Below are positions 46,584 through 58,549 of a stretch of DNA of 64,000 bases, one piece after another. The stretch comes from Amaurobius ferox. Lineage: Eukaryota; Arthropoda; Arachnida; Araneae; Amaurobiidae. The translations under genes and the position numbers were made by a program. The notes under the pieces are model-generated. The model was not told the DNA's origin and did not search any database. It saw only the letters and a program-made list of their open reading frames with translations. Each line of letters starts with the position of its first letter. Position 1 is the first letter of the stretch. Where the stretch lies: assembly GCA_951213105.1 (NCBI GenBank), contig OX578155.1, positions 35,750,484 to 35,814,483 on the forward strand. Direction: 5' to 3'.

Positions 46584-47329
46584 AGATGAAATATGGGTGA
46601 AAACTAAAGTACTAGCTAGCTATAAACAGTTACTGAGTAATTTGTAGCACTTTGAAAGCCTGTAAACAATATAAATGAGTCTGAATAAATCAAGTATAGC
46701 TTTATTGAATTTTACTGAAGGTTTATATTACAAAATGTTATTCTCACAAAACTGTTTTGGTTTCATTGGACTGGAGCCACTGTCACTGTGTTATTTAGTA
46801 CTGATGAAAAGGTTCCTTTTTTTTGTGAACAAATTTATCATTGAATAAATGCTATTTTATATATTAAATGTAATTATAGTCTTGGGAAATCAATAGAATT
46901 GCCCCCACTCAGTTTTTTTTCTAAGTACAAAAATGTGCCAAGTTGGCACGTTTCTCAGTGTTTTGATATTGACTCCTCTCCACTAAAGTGACATATAATT
47001 CTGTATTTTAAAATAGGCTCCTCCTACCAAAGTGTATTCTTCAGTTCGTATTCTTCTCTCGTTCGTATTCCCTACGTATTCTTCAGTTTTATGAACTAGA
47101 ATTTTTAATGTAAAGGATAGTGGAATTCTATTTGAATAAAAGTGAATACTCAAAGGGTTACAAAATAACATTTTTATGCATTCTAAAGATATTGCTTAAC
47201 TTGTGCATGCATATGCAGATTAAAAAACTTTTACAATTTTAGAAAACATATTGAAACACACGAAATATTTTGTGATTTTAAATCAATTTCAAAAATTTAT
47301 AACTCGAAACTTCGAAAATTTTAGGACTA

Positions 47330-47990
47330 TAGAAATTTATTAAAAGGACGATCAGACTTGAAAGAAATTTAAGAAAAACTATACTTAACAAAAAGATTGT
47401 ACTTTAACAAAATTTAAAAAAATAGCAATACTTTAAAAAAATTACAAACTTAAAAAAAGATTGGTCTTTAATGAAATTTAAGAAAAAACGATACTTAGAA
47501 AAAAAATTGTACTTTAACAAAATTCATGAAAAAAAAAATTATTGGACTTTAATGAATGAATTTTTAAAAAACGATACATTGAAAAAGATTGAACTTTAAC
47601 GAAATTTAAGAAAAATGATACTTATGAACGTATATACTTGTTTAACATACTTTAAAAAATTACAAAATTTAAAAAAACAATACTTAGAAAAAAGATTGTA
47701 CTTTAACAAAATTTAAAGCAAAACAATACTTAAAAAAAGATTGTACTTTAACAAAATTTAAAACAAAACAATACTTAGAAAATTTATGAAATTTAAGAAA
47801 CTAATTGAACTTTAACTAAATTTAAGAAAAAACAGTACTTTGAAAAATGATTGAACTTTAAGAAAATACGATACTTTGAAAAATGGTGAGATTTGAACGA
47901 AATTTAAGAAAAACGATACTTAAAAAAAATTAAACTTTAAAGAAATTTAAGAAAAATGATACTTCAAAATTAAAAAAGCAATACTTGGAT
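47330..47990. repeat. A-rich degenerate tandem array
   Basis: A unit of about 45-55 bp, with the plan ATTGTACTTTAACAAAATTT followed by AAGAAAAACGATACTTAGAA, recurs at least ten times with many small changes and indels. It lies in the right arm only and accounts for some of the length difference between arms. No coding potential. Confidence 0.8.
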
Positions 47991-48239
47991 AAAAGATTGT
48001 ACATCAACAAAAATCCTAAAATATACTAAAAAAAAGATACTTATAATTACAAGAACCATTTTATAAACATGGGAAATTATAAATGACAATTTCAAAACAT
48101 GGGATGAATAAATAAAAAAACTAACCTTTATGTAAATGTTCTTATATCTACATTTTCACTTACATCCACACAAACACATTTTCTTGAACATACACGTACC
48201 CATACAAATTTCTGAGTCCCACTTTCATATTTCATATTC

Positions 48240-48730
48240 TGCTTTTGTGCATTTTTTATGTCTTCTCCTCCTTCAAAAAACTATTGGGATGGGGGGGTGG
48301 GGGGATATGGGTCCCACCACTTGAGTGGTGTTCGACCCTCTCTATGGACTGCCATAGTCAGATACACAGCTGCTAGTTATTGCATGAACTGCAATGGGAG
48401 TAAATCCACTATGCGAATAAAATGTTTGCATAACATGCATATCGTCATTGCATGGAGTAGAGTTATTGTTATATTTTATATAATGTATAATACATCCTTC
48501 TGCATAGTGGTTAGATCAGCACCATCTATATAAATTTCTAAGTCCTCCTTCATATTTCATTTTCCTCTTTTGTATATTTTTCATGTCTTCTCCTTTTTAA
48601 AAAAGTTTTTGGGGAGTCCAGCCCTCACCACTTGAGTGGTATCCGACCCTCTCTAGGGACAACTGTGGACACAGTCGATCTTGATAGCTATTATATGAAC
48701 TGCAGTGGGAGTCCCATTTGTTGCGACTTT
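48240..48730. repeat. Direct duplication of about 300-bp period
   Basis: TCTTCTCCTCC...CACCACTTGAGTGGTGTTCG...AACTGCAATGGGAG (48,258-48,402) recurs as TCTTCTCC...CACCACTTGAGTGGTATCCG...AACTGCAGTGGGAG (48,588-48,709). The left arm carries a related segment at 8,700-8,840. Confidence 0.7.
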
Positions 48731-48904
48731 TGCAGGCAGCAGAGGTAAGCAGTCTACAACAAGAAAGCTATTACAAATAAAGAGATTTTTCAAGAAGCAA
48801 CTAGGCTGGTCCCTAAAGGTGGTTTATAAATAATATAAAGAAAATATGTTATCCCATATTTCACTAAAGTCGGCTAAATTCGAAGCAAATGTACCGCATT
48901 AATC

Positions 48905-48930
48905 TAACAACTCCCCCCCCCCCCCCCCCT
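48905..48930. repeat. Poly-C tract
   Basis: A run of about 18 C followed by pyrimidine-rich DNA. It corresponds to a short GGGGGG tract at about 8,496 in the other arm, so it expanded after duplication or is inaccurately counted. Confidence 0.7.
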
Positions 48931-49224
48931 CTCCTTCCTTTTCCCTCTGTTTTGATTGAATTGTCTGAATCAACATAAACATCAGACATCTTCCTTCAAA
49001 TGGTACGAAGAACCCTAGCCTGGAAATGCATGTTTTTAAATATTTGTTTTAGAGCAAACATGCTTATAAAGTTTACATGTTCAGAACTTTATACTCCAGA
49101 TAAATTATACTAAACATAGAATAATTGTAACAAAAATTTAAGTTGAGAAAAAAAAACTATTTCGAAAATTTTTATCAGATAGAAGAGGGAATGTATGTGC
49201 TTAATATTCCCTTTTCTGTTTTGT

Positions 49225-50076
49225 TTCTTTTAATGGAGAAAAGAAGTAATGTGGGGGCTGTCAATCTTCTTTTCTTTGCTACTACATCACTGTTCAGCAT
49301 AACCTTTTTCCTTTCTTTGAAGTAAAAGGGGGCAGGCAGAGGTAACACAAGATCAAAAAGGGAGGTAAAGAGCAAGAGAAAAGGCTTTCGGAATTACCTG
49401 AGGTCTTAGAAGGTCTGGTTGATTTTCGTTTAAGGACAGACATTGGTCTTAACAAAAGGCTAATTTGGGGATCTGCTAACAAAGGGGCAGAGAGGGCGCT
49501 CTTCTCATAACAAAAGGCAAGGAGGACACTGTTCTTGTAACAAAAGGACAGGCAGTGTGCTGCACCCTTCCAAAACTGCCTGGGGAAAACTCTGTACTTT
49601 TATAGTACTAAATTTATGCTTGACTCCTCTTGCAAATTGTCTCTTTTTTCACATGGTACTCACTTGTTCAATTACAATCGGGTATTTTTTAAACAACTTT
49701 TAATATTAAATAAAATAATTTATTTTTTAAGGGCGGAGTCCTTTTTTTAATTTAGATTTTGTTTATGAGATATTTTACTTTTTATGCAGTTTTGAAGTGA
49801 AAAATTTTCTTTCATACCAGCACTTCTATCAATTTCTCTGTTTTATAGCGCAAAATCTGTAGCATACAAAAATATAAAATTTTTTACATTCATATAGAAA
49901 TAATTGGATAACATGATGAAATAAAATGTTTACTGATTTAAACTTTAGTTCGGTTTGAAATAACTTGCAAAGCGAGCTCTGGAAGTGAAGCAAATAAAAG
50001 CTGAAGCCTCCTGACTTGCAAAGCGAGTTACAGGGGTTGGCAAAGCGTAGCAAGCAGGGAGCAGAGCCCCCCTAGT
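49225..50076 (+). mobile_element. Possible non-autonomous Helitron, 3' end
   Basis: The right boundary ends GGGAGCAGAGCCC, a short GC hairpin, then CCCTAG with T following (CTAGT at 50,072-50,076). The inverted-duplication homology breaks off at about 49,221 just before it. A hairpin shortly upstream of CTRR-T is the Helitron 3' signature. The 5' end is uncertain: a TC-start candidate lies in TCTTTTAATGGAG near 49,227. The interior holds degenerate repeats of TAACAAAAGG and GCAAAGCGAG. No Rep/helicase is encoded. Confidence 0.45.
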
Positions 50077-50616
50077 ATAATTTATTATTATATATATAAT
50101 AAACTAGTAAATTTTTTCCTTTGAATTTATCAGTAGGCATTGAAAGGAATGCAATAAAATATTTAATGCACTTTTCAATTATAAACACTTCTTAATTTTT
50201 TAGAATATACTTTATAACATACTTTTTATACCTATAATAAACAGTAAATTATTTATGATTCTGATAATTTTTGACAATATTTAATTATTTCTCATGCTAT
50301 TCCTTTTGTGCAGTGCCTTTAAATTGAAATTTTGAAGATAAAATACATTACTATAAATGAAATAGAATGTTTTTTACAAGTTTTTAAAAGCAAGCATATT
50401 TAAAAGAAATAACAAATTGTAGCTGCAAATTGCAGTATAGATATAAGATTTTTCATGCATAGACTTTTTTATTTATTTCTAAATTTAAATCTTTTTTAAA
50501 CATTGTTACATAATATATGTTTAACTGTAGCTGTAATATAAGAATGAATACTTTTAAAAGTCATTGAATATATTATTCCAGCTGAAATGTAATATAGAGA
50601 ATAATTTTTAAATTTT
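50077..50616. other. AT-rich non-coding DNA
   Basis: Nothing recognisable. Confidence 0.6.
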
Positions 50617-51404
50617 CCACTGTAGAAAATTCTGCGTTTCAAAATTTTTTGGAAAATCCACATCTCTACTTGTAGGGTATGTCAGAAAGGATTTAGTTGA
50701 AATGGTGAGTTTAATATTCATGTATTTACACTGATGATAAACCATTTACATGTGAGATACGTCAGAAAGAATTTATTCTAAAATCTCATTTGAATACTCA
50801 TCTTTTGTACTTATTTTGATAAAAAGCCATTTACTTATAAGGTGTATTAGAAAACATTTAAACAGAAAAGTAAGTTGGTCACTCATTTGCACTGCCATAC
50901 CGGTGAAAAACTATTTACTTGTGAGGTATGCCAGAAAGGATTTCATCAAAAGGGTGACTTGAATATTCATCTATGTACTCATACTGTTTAAAAACTATGT
51001 ACTCATACTGTTTAAAAACTAACCACTGTAGAAAATTCTGCGTTTCAAAATTTTTTGGAAAATCCACATCTCTACTTGTAGGGTATGTCAGAAAGGATTT
51101 AGTTGAAATGGTGAGTTTAATATTCATGTATTTACACTGATGATAAACCATTTACATGTGAGATACGTCAGAAAGAATTTATTCTAAAATCTCATTTGAA
51201 TACTCATCTTTTGTACTTATTTTGATAAAAAGCCATTTACTTATAAGGTGTATTAGAAAACATTTAAACAGAAAAGTAAGTTGGTCACTCATTTGCACTG
51301 CCATACCGGTGAAAAACTATTTACTTGTGAGGTATGCCAGAAAGGATTTCATCAAAAGGGTGACTTGAATATTCATCTATGTACTCATACTGTTTAAAAA
51401 CTAT
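50617..51404 (+). repeat. Identical tandem duplication, 406-bp period
   Basis: From CCACTGTAGAAAATTCTGCG at 50,617 and again at 51,023, the two copies read the same through the decayed finger text to CTCATACTGTTTAAAAACTA. A short extra copy of ATGTACTCATACTGTTTAAA lies at the junction near 50,996-51,020. I saw no differences between the copies. Confidence 0.85.
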
Positions 51405-52020
51405 TTACTTGTGAAGTGTGTCAAAAGGGATTTGATTATAAGTGTAGTTTGAGCACTTATCTGCACTTGCATGTTGGTAAAAAACCATTTACTTGTGAGG
51501 TATGTCAGAAAGGATTTATTCGAAAGGGTGACTTGAATATTCACATGTGTACTCATGCTAATAAAAAGCCATTTATGTGTGTGGCATGCAGAAAGGATTT
51601 ATTTGAAATAATCAATTGAATACTCATCACCTTCATACTCATTCTGATGAAAAACCATTTACTTGTGAGGTATGCCATAAAGGATTTGTTCTGAAAGGTG
51701 ATTTAAATATTCACCTGTTTACTCAAACTAATAAAAAAACCATTTACCTGCAACATATGTTAAAAAAGATTAATCAAAAGGGTCATTTGAACACTCTTTC
51801 GATTACCCATACTGTTGATAAATCACTTACTTATAAGGTATGTTTAAAAGGATTTTATCAAAAGTATGTATTCATCTCCGTAATCATACCGATTAATACT
51901 CAACTTACATTACCTCCCATTTTAACCAGGATTTTTTCCAATCTAAAGATATGTCCAAGCTACTTTGTCATTTGTTCCTGGTTTGGAGTTCATAATTTAT
52001 CTTATAGAAGAAAGTTTTGA
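50660..52020 (+). pseudogene. Zinc-finger gene copy C, pseudogene
   Basis: C2H2 finger text in all three frames is interrupted by many stops: CRVCQKGFS then stop, FTYKVY then stop, and GEKLFTCEVCQKGFHQKGDL ending in a stop. Some intact fingers remain at 51,416-51,580 (FTCEVCQKGFIRKGDLNIHM) and 51,616-51,720 (FTCEVCHKGFVLKGDLNIHL). The most 3' fingers and the non-coding flank match the region downstream of gene A (13,290-13,960 inverted). It cannot encode a full protein. Confidence 0.88.
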
Positions 52021-52490
52021 GAGGAAAAAAAATTCTTCTGGCTGAAAGATTCTCATATTATATGGCCTGCAATTGAAACAGATGCAGAAAAAAATTAGTA
52101 AAACACTGAAAAATGCTTCAAAGTTAGAAAGTGTCAAAAGAACCTCAGTATTTACTACATAGAATTTTAAAATTCTCCACAGTTTTGGGACAGAACAAGA
52201 GAAAAAAGCTGGTGGTCTAGCTGCAGCCAATATCGGCCCGTTAAGTGTTGATATCAGGAAAACTAGCTGAAATTATCGAAAGTTTAAAATATTTGAAATG
52301 GGTTTCAGTACGGCATCCCATCTGCAGAATACACATGCATTTGACAGTTTGTGTAATTATTACAGATTTTTTTTTAATATTGTGAATTATCGAAGGCATC
52401 AAACAACTTAGAATATTCATGCTAATAGCTTTAGTATCTCACTTTTTGGGGGCAAAATATGGCATGATAAAAATTGGAACTCAGGACTTT
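52020..52490 (+). repeat. 3' flank of copy C shared with gene A
   Basis: AACAGATGCAGAAAA, GCTGCAGCCAATAT, CATCCCATCTGCAGAATACA and GGGGCAAAATATGGC match the inverse of 13,290-13,870 in order. Non-coding. Confidence 0.75.
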
Positions 52491-54860
52491 TATGTATTTA
52501 GTAACATTTCAGATTTAATGAGTTGTTCCAGATGAAAGCGAAACTAGAGTTTAAAAAAAGCAGCAATATCTTTTTAAAGTCAGAAGAAGAGGAATGCAGA
52601 ACAAAATTGTCTTACAAAACAATAAAGAAATCAGAATAATAAAACAATTTTGCATCAAACTGGTAGAGACAAGTTGAAGAAATGAAAATTGGTAAAGATT
52701 TTGAAAAAAAACACACTATAGAAATAAAATAAAGTTAAATGTTAAGAAAACTGCATTCTATCATTTACTAACACAGATTCACTGGATTTAATATACAAAC
52801 CTGATTAAAATTCTTCTGGAACATACAGTAAATTTTCAAAAACTAAATTATATGTCCTCTCAGATAAAAAATAATTAAACTCGCTGTATGTAAATAATAT
52901 GCCTAAATTAAGTGGGCAGAGTTTATGTAGTCTGGATACACAGCCTTTGTTAGTGAAAACTAAGAAGTTTACAGGCATAATGTGCCTTAAAAATGTAGGT
53001 AGGGTACTATCCTTTCACTACTGGCATTTGTGCTAATACAATACACCATAATAAAGAACTAAGATGGGAAAATATTTCTTTTTTAAATCACATTAGATCA
53101 GGTTTCGACAAATTTCTCTTCAATCTAGGAGTCAGCTTTTAATTTTACGGTATTTTGCATTTTGATGATGTTTGTTATAAAGAGCTTATAACAAATAGTT
53201 ATACTAGTATAATTAAACATAAAGGTTACCACTAATCCTTAAAATATTTTGAATTATTTTTGATTACTTCAAATTATAATTGCAAGGGAAATCAAAAAAA
53301 TAATATATTTAACATAATATAAAAGTATTCAATTTTTAACCATTATCTTTTACATTAGCAGTTTTGCTGTACACATAAAATCCTGTTGGACTTTATCTGC
53401 ACTGACCATGTACATGTCTTTTGGCTGTTGAAGCAAAGTACTATTCATCCATAGTTTTTAAAAAATTAAAATCTTTCATAGACCATTCATTATATTGATC
53501 ATCATTAAGTCATTTACACTTTTAATGTCCATTGATGATCAGAATTTCTAAAATCTTTGTAAAAATAAAACAGATGAATAAATTGAAAATATCAATAATC
53601 CTCGTAGCCTTAAATCTTAAATATCTCAAGAATGGTTAATCGTAGAGTATTGAGATAGGTTTTGCTCTTTCCACCATCAAAAATTACGTATGAGACAAGC
53701 ATTTAATTGATACAAGGTTTGAAATAGGGCTTAAAATTTAGGGGAGGCATTTCCCCTTTAACAAAAATTTGGGAGGGTATTTTCAAAAACTTGGGGGGAA
53801 ATTTAAAAATCCAGAATTTTTATTAGTAAAGCATAAAACAAGGATATTTTTATATTTTCAAAATTGACATTTAGTATTGTCAGTCTTGATTTGAAAATTA
53901 TCAGCTTTATTTTTTAAATAAATTAGAAACCACATTTTATGATTGGAAATGGAAAGCAAAGAGAAAATATATACGGTTATTTTGTAAATCGCATAATTTT
54001 AGGATAAAGCTATATTGAATAGTCTACATTTGCACCTCAGCTAATGTGATTCAAAATATTTTGAACTAAAAATATGTTTTTAAGTACTTTCAGTAAAATT
54101 AAGATGAGAAGGATGTTCTCATTCTTAATTGAAATTAGATATTCAATTTTGGGTGCAAATATATCAAATTCTAATTTATGCTCTTCAAATGTATTTCTAA
54201 TGAGCCTTAATTCTAAATGCCTAAATCAATAAAAATGTTTTAATTTCATTATCTTAAACAAATATCTCAATTTCATCTACAATATGTTTAAATGGTAATA
54301 TTCCAGCCTGAAAATCACAGTAAATGTAGAAATATCAGTGGATGCAAACAGATTGAAAAAATGGAAAATATTTAAAAGTAAAACGAAATATACCGGTGAT
54401 CGTGTTTAAATAAAAAATGTCCGCGATATTACTAAACTGTCTTATAAATTACTAACTAATAAATGAAACACGTAAACCCATGTATATGTTGCAATGGATT
54501 TTTTTGCTAGGGCCAATTTTTAGGTCTGAAATAGTCATTTTCATCCCAAGGATTTCATTGAAAAATGTCTTTGGAATCCCATCAAAGTCCTTCAAAAAAT
54601 TTGTATATTATCCGGAAGATGAAGAAATCGGGTTTTCCAAGAAAATGTCAAGTTTATTGCTTAGGTTAAGTATTTAATTTAAAGAGGTCAATCAAAAGGC
54701 ATAAAATGACGTTTTGTTTGTTATAATAATTTTCTTCGCATTTCTTCAAAAGTTAGCTCGCATTAATTTCGCGAATTGTTAAAAAACATACTTTCTATAT
54801 TTGGTAACAAAATTTTAAGAAGTTTGTATTTTCATCTCGCAAATGCGCCTTTTTTTATTT
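52491..54860. other. AT-rich non-coding DNA
   Basis: No gene is recognised. The 65-codon frame at 54,480 shows no domain. Confidence 0.55.
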
Positions 54861-54866
54861 TTACCT

Positions 54867-55010
54867 TCTTTAATAATAAAAGGCAATGGCTGTGTATCTG
54901 TCTCTGTGTGTGTGTGTGTGTGCGCGCGTCTTATACACTATGGGTTCAGCGACCGCGCGTCGGAGAGCTACGAAATTTGGCAATTGGAGGGGCGGGGGAA
55001 GGTGAGACGA
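54867..55010 (+). repeat. Helitron-like 5' start and (GT)n tract
   Basis: TCTTTAATAATAAAAGGCAA, TGGCTGTGTATCTGTCTCTG and a GT run resemble the 5' starts (TC...) of arthropod rolling-circle elements. The following GCGACCGCGCGTCGGAG and TACGAAATTTGGCA also fit such families. No matching 3' end can be assigned with certainty. The family call is tentative. Confidence 0.35.
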
Positions 55011-55429
55011 AAAACTGATTTTTAAAATTTGAATTACTTTCTTTTGTTATTTAATGTTTTATGCGATTTACACCGTTTTTTTTCCATTTTTGCCCTTTTT
55101 TCTTCACCATCCAAGAGACATCGTAGAAAAAAACAAATCACACGAACGGAAAGAGCAGGCAATTGCGAGTAAAAATATATTAATTTCAAATCTCGAACAA
55201 ATTTTAATATTTTTTAAAGATTTTAAAACAAAAGTCACTTTCGGCTAAAAAAACGAACTTTCGTTTTTAAATCCTCGCATCCGAAAAAGTATCGAGATTT
55301 TCGACTAATAATTTACATTTTTAGAAAGCTCAAAGATCAGGCATTCTTGCAAGCCCAATCTGGTCAAGAAATAATTATAAATAGCCGCAGGATCCTTATT
55401 TTAATGAACTAATGTTCTCGACGACTTCA

Positions 55430-55530
55430 CGCCGCAGAGTTCCCCCTAACCCTGCTTGCGCAGCCGGTGACGTCACTCCGTTTCCATGGAGATCGTGCAT
55501 CGGGTTACGAGAAAAAGAAGAATATTTTTG
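55430..55530. promoter_or_regulatory. CpG-rich segment with CRE
   Basis: A local rise in GC content includes TTGCGCAGCCGGTGACGTCA (a CRE) and CGTTTCCATGGAGATCG (RFX-like X-box spacing: GTTTCCATGGAGAT). No open frame follows. It may be a promoter or enhancer, or part of a repeat. Confidence 0.35.
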
Positions 55531-55863
55531 AGTTTTATTTTTGTTTGAATGCTTTTGTGAAGCGCGTCGCTATTTTGGCTGTTTGATGTATGGAATGGAA
55601 CTTATTTCATGGAAATTTCGAGAGATGGTAAATTGGTCGAGAAAAGGCGTTTAGGTTTTTGCTTGAAAATTTTTGCTAACGATCGATATTTTAAATGATG
55701 GAATTACGAGCTTAGCATGTGGTCATTATAAAATTTAAATGACTGAATTATATGGTGGATTGATGGATTTTTTAAATGGATATTTTAAATGATGGAAGGA
55801 ACGAGATGAAATGAGGATGATGGAATTAAGAGCTTAGCATATGATCATTATAAAATTTAAATT

Positions 55864-56057
55864 AGCGCGCGGGAATTGCACTTGGTAGCCCCGGGTTCGA
55901 TTCCCGCCACTGCCAAAACTTCCGCCGTGTTCATGCGGAGTAAGATCACGTTAAACATGTGGGTCCGTAAGTTCTTCCGAGAGGTTGGTGGTAGGGGAAG
56001 GAGGGTACGGTCCCTGTGGATGCCTCCCCCACTGGGTTCAGGTCTAAATTGGGTGAA
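55864..56057 (+). mobile_element. SINE copy, truncated at both ends
   Basis: Begins inside the tRNA head (GCGCGGGAATTGCACTTGG), has the B box GGTTCGATTCCC, and ends after GGTCTAAATTGGGTG without the hairpin tail. Another copy follows 30 bp later. Confidence 0.82.
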
Positions 56058-56085
56058 TGAAAAGAAAGTTATGGAGATTGTCGCG

Positions 56086-56348
56086 GAGGGCGAAGTAGCC
56101 CAGTGGTTAGCGTGCGAGAATTGCACTCGATAGGCCCGGGTTCGATTCCAGCCACTGCCAAAACTGCCGCCGTATTCACGCGGAGTACGATCACGTTAAA
56201 CATGTGGGTCCGTAAGTCCTTCCGAGAGATTGGTGGTAGGGGAAGGAGGGTACGGTCCCTGAGGATGCCTCCCCCACTGGATTCAGGTCTAAATTGGGTG
56301 GCACTTCCTGGCCGTCCAAATAGTTACTTTATACCTTTCTGGTAGGTC
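56086..56348 (+). mobile_element. SINE copy, nearly complete
   Basis: Starts GGGCGAAGTAGCCCAGTGGT (A box) and has GGTTCGATTCC. The full body is followed by CCGTCCAAATAGTTACTTTA and CTTTCTGGTAGGTC. It stops before the second strand of the tail hairpin, so it is truncated at the 3' end by later rearrangement. Tandem placement after the previous copy suggests independent insertions or a local duplication. Confidence 0.82.
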
Positions 56349-56349
56349 A

Positions 56350-57300
56350 CGCCAGCGAATTTGCTACGGGCAGAATTTTCAAGGATACCGAACAGGCTGG
56401 TCGCCGAAAGCGGCGAGTTTTCAATAAATGTTTATTAATTACGCCATCGCCATCTTGTTTGTTTTAATGTCATATCTCAATGGATATTTGACTGTTTGAT
56501 CCTCTCTAACATGTCTGATATTAATTTAAATAAAAATTATAGAAACAAACGTTCCTTTTCAGGGCCATACTCTTCTTCAAAATCATTTTAATTTGCAATG
56601 TGTCTTATATAAACAATTTGTGTTTTAAAGAGCACTTTTGGTTGCAAAAATACAGCTGCATAACTCTTAAACTTTTATTATAGAATAAAGTAAATAGATA
56701 CTTTTTTAATCCACAAATCCTATTACATTTATCCTCGCATCCAGGTTATAATTCTTTTGATTTGTCTTCACTTTCAGACAAAGCATCCTACTGATATCCA
56801 TTATTGAAATAGTAGACTAACTATCAAATGAAATTTTAATTTAAGTCCTAACCTAATTTCGCGTGTATATATGGTATCATGTTTAAACTACACTTATGAA
56901 TTGCATAATTCATATTGAAAGTTATTTAGAATATTCTTACATTTAAGACTTAAAGTGGTGCCGGATTATCAGCTGTCGAAATGAGGTAAGAAATAAAAAA
57001 ATTAATTTAAAACAAATATATTTTTCCCAAAAGCATTAGACAAAATGGTCACTGTACAGTACGTGTGTGAAAAACATTTAAATTAATTTATATATTGTAA
57101 AGTAAACTTCTATAAACAGAAATTTGCATACAAAAGCATTTAGTCTATTACAATAAATATACTTTAGTACAGCTGAATGGACCTCAACATAGCCACCGTT
57201 AAAAAATTTGGGCATATACAACAAATGTGCACCCCTCCGTATTTTAAAAGTTATTGATCTATTTTTACAAATGGTTTAGGCAAAAAGGGGTCCGATTTTT
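56350..57300. other. Non-coding DNA
   Basis: AT-rich, no recognised gene. Confidence 0.55.
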
Positions 57301-57307
57301 GGAACAT

Positions 57308-57546
57308 TCCAGTTGTTAGTGCATGAGGATTGCACTCGGATCACCCAAGTTTGATTCCCAGCTCTGCCCAAACTGTCAATGTGTTCATGCGGAGTACGGG
57401 AACGTTAAATATGTGGGCCCGTAAGTTCTTCCGAAAGGTATAGTCCCTGCGGATGCTGCCCTTACTGGTTTCTGGTCTAAATTGGATGGCACTTCCTGGC
57501 TTTTAACAGATACATTACACTTTCGGGTAGGTCAGATGGTCTGGGT
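57308..57546 (+). mobile_element. Old SINE copy
   Basis: Recognisable but diverged: GTTAGTGCATGAGGATTGCA, AAGTTTGATTCCCAG (B box), AATATGTGGGCCCGTAAG, TGGTCTAAATTGGATGG and GTCAGATGGTCTGGG. An internal deletion removed part of the GGTTGGTGGTAGG region. Confidence 0.75.
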
Positions 57547-58545
57547 AAAAAAATGAATCCTCCCGGGTTCTTATGCAAAGTATTATTTTGCCCTACCCAT
57601 CAGTGCCTCTGTACTAGGCTGCGGTTTGAGTGGTATGCAATACTGTTTTAAGAAATTTTTCGGTAATAACTGAATTACGTTTAAAATAAGTTAACGACAA
57701 CTACAAATTTATTGAAGTGAAACCCCGGTTTTGTTATACAAACATTATATGCAGGAAAACAAAATACACGGAAAACTTCATTTTAATTACAATATAAAAA
57801 TCAAGGAAAATATATAAGAAAATAAATAGACCACTTATCAAGCTTTAATTTTTCATTTGATAAAAATTCCAAACGTGTACTCGTATATTACATTGATTTG
57901 GTTTCCATAAGAATTTTTTTACCTTGACCTTAATACATAGACTTGTAAATTTCTTTGTTACAAACTAGTATGCTACTTCTAATTTATATAAAACAATTGA
58001 AGCAAATAATAAATAAAAATCAAAGAATGTAAGGTGAAATTGAATAAATTAAAACATCAGGATATTGGAAATGAATGTCTCATATTTTTTTTAAATTATC
58101 AATTCCATATGTCAAGTTTTTAACTCTGAAAAATATCAAAGCAACCCTATTACATCAAAACATCTACAATTTAGCAAATTTCCCAGTGAAAATTTCCAAG
58201 TGAAATTTTGAAAAAATCATCAAAAAATCAAAGCCTTTAATAAAGTTACTCAAATAGACATTTCTTATGTAATTTTTCATTAGAAAACGATTAACATAAA
58301 CTTTAGAACGCTAGCATGAAGCGTTCTCGAGATATTGCACATTTTTCAAATAGATTTATAAAAAAAATCCCATAAATTAAAAAATATATAACTCTTGAGA
58401 AACATATTCACTTTTCATATGCAATATCATGCGATAAATTTGGTGACATCATTCTCGTGGATCTAGCTCGTTCCATTCATAGGAAAAATACTTTGAGTAA
58501 TACATTTGCATTTGAACGCCAATATTCATTTATCTGCTGTAAGAA
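57547..58545. other. AT-rich non-coding DNA
   Basis: No gene or repeat boundary was recognised. Confidence 0.55.
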
Positions 58546-58549
58546 TAAC

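Larger units (their letters stand above)
44330..49221 (+). repeat. Right arm of large inverted duplication
   Basis: Aligns with the inverse of 15,700-8,215. The homology fades near 49,221 (TTTTCTGTTTTGT), opposite 8,215. This arm lacks the Tigger element but holds two hairpin insertions (44,231 and 46,542) and an expanded A-rich array at 47.3-48.0 kb. Confidence 0.8.

Noticed and set aside
49143..49482. Overlapping small frames near 49.2-49.5 kb as a secreted or membrane peptide gene
   Set aside because: They overlap on both strands within repetitive, low-complexity DNA, show no conserved motif and lie at the suspected Helitron boundary.
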